This document shows, piece after piece, positions 30,019-38,251 of a DNA stretch of 64,000 nucleotides (positions are counted from its first letter, which is position 1; each line of letters begins with the position of its first letter). The DNA is from JAGREO01 sp020446285. GTDB taxonomy: Bacteria > Pseudomonadota > Alphaproteobacteria > Geminicoccales > Geminicoccaceae. Where the stretch lies: positions 1 to 64,000 of the forward strand of contig JAWKVP010000003.1 in assembly GCA_041398005.1 (NCBI GenBank). Reading direction: 5' to 3'. The notes under the pieces are model-generated. The model searched no databases, was not told the DNA's origin, and saw nothing but the letters and a program-made list of their open reading frames with translations. The translations under genes were made by a program, and so were the position numbers.

Positions 30019-32024
30019 TGCCCGCGAGCGACGCCCTCGTCGTCTTCATGCCATCGGGCAAGCGCGGCCGTTTCCCCATCGGAACACCGGTGTTGCAGGC
30101 CGCGCGCAGTCTCGGCGTCGATATCGACAGCGTGTGCGGCGGCCGGGCAATCTGCGGTCGCTGCCAGGTTCGCGTTGGCGAGGGCCAGTTCGCCAAGCAC
30201 GGCATCACCAGTTCCGCCCGTCACCTCGAACAGCTGACCCGCACCGAGACACGCTATGCCGAACGCAAGGGGCTGGCTGACGATCGCCGTCTGTCCTGTC
30301 AGGCCCGGCTGTTCAAGGATGTCGTCATCGACGTGCCGGCGGAAAGCCAGGTGCACAAGCAGGTGGTGCGCAAGCGCGCCGAAGTCCGCAACATCGAGCT
30401 CGATCCGATTCTCAGGCCCTATTACATCGAGGTCGAGGAACCGGACATGCACAAGGCCCGCGGCGATCTCGAGCGGGTCGAGGAGGCGCTCAGGAACCAG
30501 TGGGGCCTCGATCGGGTCACCATCGACCTGGCAACGTTACGCGCCCTTCAGGCGAAGCTCCGCAAGGGAGACTGGAAACTGACCGTGATGGTGCATGACG
30601 ATCATCGCATCATCGCCAGCCGTCCGGGATTTCACGACAAGGCCTATGGCGTTGCCATCGATATCGGTTCGACCACCATCGCCGCCCATCTCTGCGACCT
30701 GATGTCCGGCGAGGTGCTGGCTTCGGCGGGCATGATGAACCCGCAGATCCGCTTCGGCGAGGATCTTATGAGCCGGGTTTCCTATGTGATGATGAATCCC
30801 GGCGGCGAGGCGGAGATGACGCTTGCCGTGCGCGAGACACTCACCGCTCTTGTCGGCCAGCTCGCCGGCGAGGCGCGGATCGATCCCAACGACATCTTCG
30901 AGATGGTGTTCGTCGGCAATCCGGTCATGCACCACCTGCTGCTCGGCATCAATCCGGTCGAGCTCGGCGGCGCGCCATTCGCGCTCGCAACCGACAGCGC
31001 ACTCGATCTCTGGGCGAACGAGATCGACATGACGGCAGTCAACGACAGTGCGCGCATCTATGTCCTGCCATGTATCGCCGGCCATGTCGGCGCGGATTGC
31101 GCGGCCGTCATTCTCTCCGAGACCCCCCATCTTCGATCCGAGATGACGCTCGTCGTCGATGTCGGCACGAATGCGGAAATCGTACTCGGCAACAAGGACG
31201 GGCTGGTGGTCTGTTCCTCGCCGACCGGCCCGGCCTTCGAGGGCGCGCAACTCTCGAGCGGCCAGCGCGCCGCGCCCGGGGCGATCGAGCGGGTGCGGAT
31301 CAACAGGGACACGCTCGAGCCGCGCTTCCAGATCATCGGACACGATTTCTGGTCGGATCACGAGGTCTTCGAACAGCTCACGAAATCCACCGGCGTGACC
31401 GGCATTTGCGGTTCCGGTATCATCGAGGTCATCGGCGAGATGTATCTTGCCGGTATCATCAGCCAGGATGGCGTGATCGATGGCCGACTTGCCGAACGGA
31501 GCGACCGGATCGTGCCCGAAGGGCGGACATTCGCCTATGTCCTTCATCGCGGCGAACAGGAAATCCGCATCACCCAGAACGATGTCCGCGCCATCCAGCT
31601 CGCCAAGGCCGCCCTCTATGCCGGTTGCAGGCTGCTGATGGACAGTCTCGGTATCGATCAGGTCGACCGGATCATGCTCGCCGGCGCATTCGGCAGCCAT
31701 ATCGATCCGCTCTACGCCATTCTCCTCGGCCTCGTCCCCGACTGCCCGCTCGACAGGGTTCATGCCGCCGGCAATGCGGCCGGCACGGGTGCCCGCATCG
31801 CTCTTCTCAACAGGAAACAGCGGCGCGAGATCGAGGGCGTCGTGCGACGGATCCGCAAGGTCGAAACAGCGGTGGAGCCAAGATTTCAGGAACATTTCGT
31901 CGCGGCAATGGCCATTCCGCACAAGACGGCACCCACGCCCAACCTCGCATCGGTGGTCGACCTGCCGGCACCGAAACCTGCCGCGATCCGGGACGATGAA
32001 GGCCGCCGTCGGCGTCGCCGCTGA
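30018..32024 (+). CDS. RamA-like corrinoid-activation protein (2Fe-2S plus ASKHA domain)
   Basis: Such proteins use ATP to reduce inactive Co(II) corrinoid back to Co(I) in methyltransferase systems. The 668-residue protein has an N-terminal ferredoxin domain with cluster cysteines in SVCGGRAICGRCQVRV and RLSCQARL. A middle linker domain follows (residues ~115-200). Then comes an ASKHA/DUF4445 ATPase region with GVAIDIGSTTIAAHL, VFVGNPVMHHLLLGI, LVVDVGTNAEIVLGN, TGICGSGIIEVIGEM and MLAGAFGSHIDPLYA. A disordered arginine-rich tail ends the protein. The first base of its ATG is the last base of the preceding stop. In roseobacters a RamA-like protein is needed for the split methionine synthase, a likely parallel. 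Confidence 0.9.
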   Translation: MPASDALVVFMPSGKRGRFPIGTPVLQAARSLGVDIDSVCGGRAICGRCQVRVGEGQFAKHGITSSARHLEQLTRTETRYAERKGLADDRRLSCQARLFKDVVIDVPAESQVHKQVVRKRAEVRNIELDPILRPYYIEVEEPDMHKARGDLERVEEALRNQWGLDRVTIDLATLRALQAKLRKGDWKLTVMVHDDHRIIASRPGFHDKAYGVAIDIGSTTIAAHLCDLMSGEVLASAGMMNPQIRFGEDLMSRVSYVMMNPGGEAEMTLAVRETLTALVGQLAGEARIDPNDIFEMVFVGNPVMHHLLLGINPVELGGAPFALATDSALDLWANEIDMTAVNDSARIYVLPCIAGHVGADCAAVILSETPHLRSEMTLVVDVGTNAEIVLGNKDGLVVCSSPTGPAFEGAQLSSGQRAAPGAIERVRINRDTLEPRFQIIGHDFWSDHEVFEQLTKSTGVTGICGSGIIEVIGEMYLAGIISQDGVIDGRLAERSDRIVPEGRTFAYVLHRGEQEIRITQNDVRAIQLAKAALYAGCRLLMDSLGIDQVDRIMLAGAFGSHIDPLYAILLGLVPDCPLDRVHAAGNAAGTGARIALLNRKQRREIEGVVRRIRKVETAVEPRFQEHFVAAMAIPHKTAPTPNLASVVDLPAPKPAAIRDDEGRRRRRR

Positions 32025-32082
32025 TAACAACCAAGAGTGGAACAAATAAAAATTGTTCGCTTTGAACAACCTGAAGTCAAAT

Positions 32083-32110
32083 AAAAAGAGGTCGCCACGA
32101 GGACGACCTC
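32083..32110 (-). terminator. Rho-independent terminator oriented on the minus strand
   Basis: GAGGTCG (32088-32094) pairs with CGACCTC (32104-32110); the stem can extend through CC/GG with one bulged A, leaving an ACGA loop. Read on the minus strand it is followed by TTTTTATTT, a good terminator. Read on the plus strand no T-run follows. No annotated minus-strand gene ends here, so it may end a small RNA or an unnoticed transcript. Confidence 0.6.
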
Positions 32111-32220
32111 CACCCAATGTTCTTGCAGAACAGCTGACTGCTCGAGACGCTGCGCTGGCTGAGGGTTCTTTTCCCTAAGCGTTTATTTATTAAAGCGAAC
32201 ACTAACCGAAAGCTTCTCCA

Positions 32221-33087
32221 GTGACAATCATGAAAATGTCGCAAGATACGCGAACAGAACGAGGCGTGTTCGCGTCTGTTTCACGATTGTCGAAGGAAAC
32301 AAATCCACTGTGCGAGAACATGCAGAAAAAAGTAAATGAAAACAGCATCAAGGAAGAGTTTGCAAATGCCAGGCGAAACCCCGGACAGGTGGTCATCGAG
32401 GGGTTTCATGCCGTCAAACATGCCATCCGCTTCGGTGCGGAGATCACCCTGCTGGCGAGCGCCAGCCCCGAACGCGTCTGCAAGCTCGCCGACGAACTGG
32501 CGCCGGATCTCCGCGAACGCCTGCCGGGGGACATTTGCCCGGTCGAGGAGGAACTGTTTCGATCGCTGACGCCGCGTCCGGTCGATACCGGTCTCGTCGG
32601 CATCGCCCGCCGCCCCGAATTCGACGGTGCGGGAATTCTATCTTCGCCGCGCGAAACACCGGTCATTCTGATCGAACGCGCTGCCCATCTCGGCAATCTC
32701 GGGGCGATCGTGCGCACCTCGGCCGCCGCCGGCGCGCGCGCCGTGGTCACGCTCGACGATGTCGACCCCTGGCATCCGGCAGCACTTCGCGGCAGCGCCG
32801 GCCTGCATTTCGCCCTTCCGGTCGGTCGCATCGACCAAACCGTCCTGCATGTCCCCACCGCACGCCCGCTCTGGGCCATCGACCCGGATGGCGCGGCAAT
32901 CGGTGGCAGAACCATCCCCGACAATGTGATCCTCGCCTTCGGCAGTGAACGGCACGGCCTGAGCGAAAGGCTTCTCGGGCACGCCGACGAGCGCGTCTCC
33001 CTGCCCATGCGCGCGGGCGTCTCCTCTCTCAACCTCGCAGCCTCGGTGGCCGCGCTGCTCTATTGCTGGCGTCTGGGCGCGTGTTGA
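32221..33087 (+). CDS. TrmH/SpoU-family RNA 2'-O-methyltransferase
   Basis: SPOUT methyltransferases methylate ribose in tRNA or rRNA using S-adenosylmethionine. Three family motifs are clear in the C-terminal half: AAHLGNLGAIVRTSAAAGA (motif 1), LAFGSERHGLSERLL (motif 2) and LPMRAGVSSLNLAASVA (motif 3), which builds the trefoil knot. The N-terminal part (QVVIEGFHAVKHAIRFGAEI) is the substrate-binding region. The frame opens with GTG 32221, but the first ~33 codons are AT-rich and unlike the rest. ATG 32320 is a plausible alternative start closer to homologue length. Whether the target is tRNA or rRNA cannot be said. Confidence 0.85.
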   Translation: MTIMKMSQDTRTERGVFASVSRLSKETNPLCENMQKKVNENSIKEEFANARRNPGQVVIEGFHAVKHAIRFGAEITLLASASPERVCKLADELAPDLRERLPGDICPVEEELFRSLTPRPVDTGLVGIARRPEFDGAGILSSPRETPVILIERAAHLGNLGAIVRTSAAAGARAVVTLDDVDPWHPAALRGSAGLHFALPVGRIDQTVLHVPTARPLWAIDPDGAAIGGRTIPDNVILAFGSERHGLSERLLGHADERVSLPMRAGVSSLNLAASVAALLYCWRLGAC

Positions 33088-33159
33088 CGAAGCCCGGCGG
33101 CCCCTTTGCCTCGCATCGCGGCTATCGGCATTTCGTCAATACGCTGCTAGGTTCCCGCC

Positions 33160-34773
33160 ATGCTCGTGCCCGCATCCTCGATTGCACAGCTCAGGGAGCG
33201 CTTCTCCTGGCAAATCCCCTCGACCATGAACATGGCCGGGCTGTGTTGCACGCGTCATGCCGACGAACGCGACCGGCCGGCACTCATCCTCGCCGATGAG
33301 GGGCGTACGGTCGGCTTTCGGGAACTGGAGCGGCGTGTCTCGAAACTCGCCCATGTCATGGCCGCGCATGGTGTGGGACGCGGCGACCGGGTCGCCATCC
33401 TGCTCGATCAGCAACTCGATACCGCCACCGCCCATCTCGCCACCAACAAGCTCGGCGCGATCAGCCTGCCGCTCTTCCGCCTGTTCGGTCCCGACGCCCT
33501 CCAGCACCGTCTCGCCGACAGTGGCGCGCGGCTGCTGCTGACCGACGATGCCGGGGCCGAACGGATCGCTCCGCTGCGAAGCGGTCTTCCCGCCCTCGCC
33601 ACGGTGCTCGTCACCGGCGATGCGCTCGAAACGCTGCTTGGACAGGCGAAGGACAGCTTCGCCGCCGAAGCACGCGACAGCGAGGATCCGGCATTCCTGA
33701 TCTATACCTCGGGTACCAGCGGACAGCCCAAGGGCGCGCTGCATGCCCAGCGAGTCCTGTTCGGCCATCTGCCGGGCGTGCAGATGCCGCACGAATTCTT
33801 CCCGCAGGCAGGAGACCGCTTCTGGACGCCCGCGGACTGGGCCTGGATCGGCGGATTGCTCGACGTGCTCCTTCCCAGCCTTTTCTTCGGCATTCCCGTG
33901 GTCGCCTGCCGGCTCGACCGGTTCGATCCGGAAAAAGCCGCATGGCTCATGGCGCAGCACGGCGTGCGCAACAGCTTCCTTCCTCCGACGGCGTTGAAGA
34001 TGATGCGCAATGCCGGTATCGACGCGCGCGCGGCGGGTGTTTCGATCCGTTCCATCGGCAGCGGCGGCGAGCGCCTCGGCGACGAGGTGCTGGACTGGGC
34101 GAAGGGGAGCTTCGGTGTGACGGTCAACGAGTTCTATGGCCAGACCGAATGCAATCTGGTCGTCGCCAACATCGCCTCGCTGGCAACGCCACGACCGGAA
34201 TCGATGGGCATGGCGGTGCCCGGACACGAGGTCGCGATCATCGACGATGACGGTAACGAACTGCCGTACGGTACCCCCGGCAGCATCGCCGTCCGCCGTC
34301 CCGATCCGGTCATGTTCCTTGGATACTGGAACAATGAAGAGGCGACATCGGCAAAATATCGCGGCGACTGGCTCGTTACCGGCGATGCAGGAACGATGGA
34401 CGAGGACGGTTTCTTTACATATCTCGGCCGCGAGGATGACCTTATCAGCAGCTCAGGCTACCGGATCGGCCCGGCGGAGGTCGAGGCCTGCCTGATGCGT
34501 CACGAGGCCGTGACCATGTGTGCGGTGGTCGGCGTACCGGACGCGGTGCGCGGCGAGCGGGTCAAGGCGTTCATCGTGCTGCGCGATGGCGTCGAGCCGG
34601 ACGACGGCCTTGCGAACGATATACGCGAATTCGTCCGCAGGCGGCTGGCGGCGCACGAATATCCAAGGGAGATCGAATTCCTCCCTTCCCTGCCCATGAC
34701 GACCACCGGCAAGATACGGCGCATGGACCTGCGCGACCGGACATGCTTTTCGATGCGCAATGCGCGGCAATGA
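33160..34773 (+). CDS. AMP-dependent acyl-CoA synthetase
   Basis: The 537-residue enzyme should activate a carboxylic acid to its acyl-CoA through an acyl-adenylate. The adenylation signature FLIYTSGTSGQPKGALHAQR, the motif EFYGQTECNLVVAN, the DWLVTGDAGTMDEDGF/YLGREDDLISSSGYRIGPAE hinge and the C-terminal lysine motif TTTGKIRRMDLR are all present. It is closest in pattern to the short/medium-chain (acetyl, propionyl, AcsM-like) group. A substrate such as acetate, propionate or butyrate is likely but unproven. It stands 72 bases after the RNA methyltransferase on the same strand, with no further pathway gene next to it. Confidence 0.88.
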   Translation: MLVPASSIAQLRERFSWQIPSTMNMAGLCCTRHADERDRPALILADEGRTVGFRELERRVSKLAHVMAAHGVGRGDRVAILLDQQLDTATAHLATNKLGAISLPLFRLFGPDALQHRLADSGARLLLTDDAGAERIAPLRSGLPALATVLVTGDALETLLGQAKDSFAAEARDSEDPAFLIYTSGTSGQPKGALHAQRVLFGHLPGVQMPHEFFPQAGDRFWTPADWAWIGGLLDVLLPSLFFGIPVVACRLDRFDPEKAAWLMAQHGVRNSFLPPTALKMMRNAGIDARAAGVSIRSIGSGGERLGDEVLDWAKGSFGVTVNEFYGQTECNLVVANIASLATPRPESMGMAVPGHEVAIIDDDGNELPYGTPGSIAVRRPDPVMFLGYWNNEEATSAKYRGDWLVTGDAGTMDEDGFFTYLGREDDLISSSGYRIGPAEVEACLMRHEAVTMCAVVGVPDAVRGERVKAFIVLRDGVEPDDGLANDIREFVRRRLAAHEYPREIEFLPSLPMTTTGKIRRMDLRDRTCFSMRNARQ

Positions 34774-34809
34774 GGACATGACGTTGACAACAGAGAACGG
34801 AAAGCCGGC

Positions 34810-36315
34810 TTGAGCGCGGAGCGGCGAGTGCGGCACGGCCGGCCATCGTTCGGGCCGACCATCGACCTGCGGCCGATCGGGCTCGTCTCCGGCACGCTCC
34901 TGATCGTCCTGGCCATCTTCATGGTCCCGTCGATGATCGCCGATCTCGCCGCGGGTCACGCGGACTGGCAGGTCTTCTTCGTCACCGCCTGCGCCACATG
35001 CTTCATCGGTACCGCACTCGTCCTGACCAATCGCGGCACCTTTTCCGGCGGCATCACCACACGCCAGGGCTTCCTCCTGACGACGATCGCCTGGCTGGTC
35101 ACGTCGGTCTTCGCGGCCATCCCCTTCATGCTGTGCGAACTGGAGATGACGGTTGCCGATTCGATCTTCGAAGCGGTCAGCGGCATCACGACGACCGGCG
35201 CAACCGTCATCATCGGCCTCGATTTCGCCCCGCCCGGACTGCTCCTGTGGCGCGCCATCCTGCAATGGCTCGGCGGCATCGGCATCATCGTCATGGGCAT
35301 CGCCATCCTGCCGATGCTGAACATCGGTGGCATGCAGCTGTTCCGTACCGAAAATTCCGACCGTTCGGACAAGATCCTGCCGCGCACCGCGCAGATCGCG
35401 TCCAATATCGGGCTCGTCTATGTCGGCCTGTCGGGCCTCTGCGCCTTTTTCTATTACCTCGCCGGCATGAACTGGTTCGATGCCGTGGCGCACTCCATGA
35501 CGACGATCTCCACCGGCGGCCTCTCCACCCGCGACAGCTCCATCGGCGGCTTCGGCAGCATGGGAATCGAATGGACCTCCATCCTGTTCATGATCCTCTC
35601 GGGCATGCCCTTCGTCCTCTACATCCAGGCGGTTCGCGGCAACAGGCAACCCCTGCTGCAGGATGTCCAGGCGCGCTGGTATCTCTGCATCGTGGCCATC
35701 GGCACCATCGCGCTCACCAGCGAGCACATCATCGTCAGCGGGACCTATCCGTCCGTGGAAGAAACCGTCCGCCATTCGGTCTTCGCGACGATCACGGTCA
35801 TGACCGGCACGGGCTATTCCTCCGACGACTACAATCAGTGGGGAACGCTTGCCGTCGCGACGATCTTCTTCTTCTCGTGCCTTGGCGGCTGCACCGGCTC
35901 GACCACGGGCGGCATCAAGATCTTCCGCATCGTGATCCTCTACCAGGTCGCGCGAGTCCAGGTCATGCGCCTTTTCCAGCCGAGCGGCGTCTTTCGCGTC
36001 CTGTACAATCATCGTCCGATCGGCGAGGAGATGACGACCTCGGTTCTCGCCTTCATCTTCCTGTTCGGACTTACGTTCGCGCTCGTGGCACTGGCGCTGT
36101 CGGTGACCGGTCTCTCGTTCGTCACCGCGATGTCGGGTTCGATCGCCGCACTCGCCAATGTCGGCCCGGGTCTCGGCCCCGTCATCGGCCCGGCCGGCAA
36201 CTACCAGCCGGTCCCGGATGCGGCCAAATGGGTGCTCAGCTTCGCCATGCTCTTTGGCCGTCTCGAACTCTTCACCATTCTCGTGCTCTTCGTTCCCGCA
36301 TTCTGGCGCAACTGA
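34810..36315 (+). CDS. trkH: TrkH-family potassium uptake protein
   Basis: TrkH is the membrane channel subunit of the Trk potassium system. The 501-residue protein has about ten membrane segments and repeated selectivity-filter loops: EAVSGITTTGATVI, HSMTTISTGGLSTRDSS, TVMTGTGYSSDDY and IAALANVGPGLGPVIG. TSTTGGIKIFRIVI... (from TGSTTGGIKI) is the conserved loop after the third filter. The start is a TTG at 34810. The stop overlaps the ATG of the TerB-like gene (TGATG). The regulatory partner TrkA is not in the window. Confidence 0.93.
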   Translation: MSAERRVRHGRPSFGPTIDLRPIGLVSGTLLIVLAIFMVPSMIADLAAGHADWQVFFVTACATCFIGTALVLTNRGTFSGGITTRQGFLLTTIAWLVTSVFAAIPFMLCELEMTVADSIFEAVSGITTTGATVIIGLDFAPPGLLLWRAILQWLGGIGIIVMGIAILPMLNIGGMQLFRTENSDRSDKILPRTAQIASNIGLVYVGLSGLCAFFYYLAGMNWFDAVAHSMTTISTGGLSTRDSSIGGFGSMGIEWTSILFMILSGMPFVLYIQAVRGNRQPLLQDVQARWYLCIVAIGTIALTSEHIIVSGTYPSVEETVRHSVFATITVMTGTGYSSDDYNQWGTLAVATIFFFSCLGGCTGSTTGGIKIFRIVILYQVARVQVMRLFQPSGVFRVLYNHRPIGEEMTTSVLAFIFLFGLTFALVALALSVTGLSFVTAMSGSIAALANVGPGLGPVIGPAGNYQPVPDAAKWVLSFAMLFGRLELFTILVLFVPAFWRN

Positions 36316-36770
36316 TGATCGATCTCTGGAAAAAACTGACGCAGACCGAATCCCGCGATGCCACGCACGGCGTCGAACCGCACAGGCTGGCGGCGGCCGC
36401 ACTTCTCGTCGAGGCCGCGCACATGGACGGATCGATGGATGCGGAGGAACTTTCCTCGATCCGGACACTTCTCGCCGAACGCTTCGGGCTGGCAGCCGGG
36501 GATGCGCAGGTGCTGCTCGACGAGGGCGAACGTGCGGCACGGGAAAGCTCCGACTGGCAGGGCTTTACCAGCACCATCAAGGAAGCGTTCGATCAGGACG
36601 GGCGCATCGCTCTCGTCAGGATGCTCTGGCAGGTCGTACTGTCCGACGGGGTCCTGCACGACCATGAGGCATCCCTCATGCGCCGGATCACCGGCCTGCT
36701 CTATGTCAGCGGACGGGAGAGCGCCCTGGCCCGCGACGAGGCGAAACGGACGCTGGGTCTTTCGGACTGA
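36315..36770 (+). CDS. TerB-like tellurite-resistance family protein
   Basis: The 151-residue helical protein resembles COG4103/TerB-like proteins. The N-terminal AAAALLVEAAHMDGSMDAEE and the later LVRMLWQVVLSDGVLHDHEASLMRRIT are the repeated acidic helix pairs that bind metal in TerB. Its start overlaps the trkH stop, so the two are translated together. That suggests an accessory role linked to ion homeostasis or the membrane, rather than tellurite resistance as such. No other ter gene is present. Confidence 0.8.
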   Translation: MIDLWKKLTQTESRDATHGVEPHRLAAAALLVEAAHMDGSMDAEELSSIRTLLAERFGLAAGDAQVLLDEGERAARESSDWQGFTSTIKEAFDQDGRIALVRMLWQVVLSDGVLHDHEASLMRRITGLLYVSGRESALARDEAKRTLGLSD

Positions 36771-36789
36771 CAGGCAGCGGACGCCTGCT

Positions 36790-37374
36790 TCACCGTAGCG
36801 CCTTGAGGGTGAGTGCGAGACCGAGCCCGTCACCGCGAACATTTTCCTCGATCGCCAGAATGACCGCTGGCGCCGGCCGCGCATTCACATCGCGCCACAT
36901 GATCTGCCTGTCCGCTCCGGCGAAGGCGAAGGTGTCGCCCTTGCGCCAGTCACGGGGATACCAGCTCGTCTGCCCGAGACAGGCGTCGATCTGGGCCTGC
37001 AGGCGCTCATATTCCTCGTCGATGCGATAGGCCTGCCCCCGCCGCAGGGACTGGCTCTCGCAGCGATAGACGGCGCTGGGGAACACGGTTCCCTCGATCT
37101 CGCAGGCGATGAACGGCGACGGCGTCAGGGCCGCATTCCAGCTCCACTCCCTTTCGATGGCCGAACTGCGCAACGAAGCGAAGCCGCCGCCCATGGCGTC
37201 GACCATCCGCGCAAGTGCCGGACACAGGGATGGCGGCGGTTGTTCGGGTTCGCTCGCCCGAACGGGTGCCGTGACCTCGGGCAGTGGAGCCGGCGGCGGT
37301 GGTGGTTCTGTCGGTGCACAGGAAGCCAGAAACAGCGAAAACCAGACGACGGCAACCAGTCGATTCGCGCTCAA
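36790..37374 (-). CDS. Hypothetical lipoprotein following the FNR-type regulator
   Basis: The 194-residue product starts at a TTG that overlaps the regulator stop (GATTGA), giving MSANRLVAVVWFSLFLASCA. This is a short lipoprotein signal with the lipobox LASC. A proline-rich spacer (PPPPPAPLPE) leads to a domain (residues ~55-194) that contains four further cysteines: LCPALARM, IACEIEGT, YRCESQS and DACLGQTSW. The four could form disulfides in the periplasm. I do not recognise this domain. Coupling to the FNR-like gene implies co-expression, perhaps under oxygen control. The long upstream extension of the frame is antisense to coding sequence and was not used. Confidence 0.65.
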   Translation of the reverse strand: MSANRLVAVVWFSLFLASCAPTEPPPPPAPLPEVTAPVRASEPEQPPPSLCPALARMVDAMGGGFASLRSSAIEREWSWNAALTPSPFIACEIEGTVFPSAVYRCESQSLRRGQAYRIDEEYERLQAQIDACLGQTSWYPRDWRKGDTFAFAGADRQIMWRDVNARPAPAVILAIEENVRGDGLGLALTLKALR

Positions 37375-38093
37375 TCGCCGGCAGCCTCGCGCAGCCGGTC
37401 CAGGTCGGTGATGACGACCCCGTGCTTGTCCACCGTCGAGAGATAGCCGGCCTTGCGCATGGCGGTGAAGGTCCGGCTCACCGTCTCGACCGTCAGGCCG
37501 AGAAAATCGGCGATGTCGGCACGTCCCATCGGCAGGCGGACCTGCTCGCCGGCAGACCGGTTCATTCGCCTTGCAAGCCCCAGAAGGAAGGTCGCAAGGC
37601 GTTCGCGCGCCGTCTTGCGGCCAAGAAGAAGCATCTGCTCCTGAGCCGCGGCAAGTTCGGTACTGACCTTGGAAAGCAACCGGCCCTCGAGTGCGGGAAA
37701 TTCCTCCATCATCCGGTGAAACTGGTTGCGTGTGAACCGGCATGCCGCCCCTTCGACAACGGCCTCCGCCGTGTAGATATAGCTCTCCCCGAAGGCGAGA
37801 CCGACGAAATCGCCCGGAATGAGAAAGCCGGTTACCTGCCGCCTGCCATCCGGCATGAGCTTGTAGAGCTTGAGGATCCCTTCAAGGACGGTAAAGACGC
37901 ATTCGGCAGGCTCGCCTTCCTCGATCAGGCAGGATCCGGCGGCAATGCGCTGGCTGCTGGAAACCCTCGAGAGCCGTTCGAGCTCACCGGCTCCAAGGGC
38001 GCCACAAACGGCAAGCGGACGAACGGAGCAGCCCTCGCAATGATGGCCCGGACTGCTGCGGTGACAGACCGGGCGATCTTCTGACCGGATCAT
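37371..38093 (-). CDS. FNR/FixK-type transcriptional regulator with iron-sulfur cysteines
   Basis: The 240-residue CRP/FNR protein has an N-terminal cysteine cluster (VCHRSSPGHHCEGCSVRPLAVC, shown here only in pattern C-x8-C-x2-C-x7-C) as in FNR/FnrL proteins, where it holds an oxygen-labile [4Fe-4S] cluster. The cyclic-nucleotide-type barrel (IEEGEPAECVFTVLEGILKL) and the C-terminal HTH RADIADFLGLTVETVSRTFT follow. The E-x-x-S-R pattern predicts TTGA-half-site recognition. ATG 38093 is preferred because GGGGGA lies upstream; ATG 38153 would place the start next to the FNR box. It probably switches genes at low oxygen and may regulate itself through that box. Confidence 0.9.
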   Translation of the reverse strand: MIRSEDRPVCHRSSPGHHCEGCSVRPLAVCGALGAGELERLSRVSSSQRIAAGSCLIEEGEPAECVFTVLEGILKLYKLMPDGRRQVTGFLIPGDFVGLAFGESYIYTAEAVVEGAACRFTRNQFHRMMEEFPALEGRLLSKVSTELAAAQEQMLLLGRKTARERLATFLLGLARRMNRSAGEQVRLPMGRADIADFLGLTVETVSRTFTAMRKAGYLSTVDKHGVVITDLDRLREAAGD

Positions 38094-38158
38094 GGACGTC
38101 CCCCAAACGATCGAATATGCCGAACTCGGCACATTTACCGGCAGAGTAGACATTGGTG

Positions 38159-38172
38159 TTGATCTGGGTCAA
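38159..38172. promoter_or_regulatory. FNR/FixK box between the regulator and a divergent gene
   Basis: TTGATCTGGGTCAA matches TTGA-N6-TCAA perfectly and TTGAT-N4-ATCAA with one change. It lies 66 bases upstream of the FNR-type start (38093) and 80 bases upstream of the divergent gene at 38252. With the centre placed at -41.5, a TAAATG at 38137-38132 (minus) would be a -10 for the regulator. It may serve autoregulation, the divergent gene, or both. Confidence 0.75.
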
Positions 38173-38251
38173 TGCGGCCAGTCTGCACTTCCCTGACTTT
38201 TTTGCGGCTTCTGCTGGTAAATTTCCCCGGTCCTGTCTGTCGGATACCCGA

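Noticed and set aside
30537..32117. 526-codon minus-strand open frame across the RamA-like gene
   Set aside because: No domain is recognised and it is fully antisense to conserved ASKHA motifs.
34453..36540. 695-codon minus-strand open frame across trkH
   Set aside because: Its Asp/Gly/Arg-rich composition is what antisense of a hydrophobic, GC-rich membrane-protein gene gives. trkH on the plus strand is clear.
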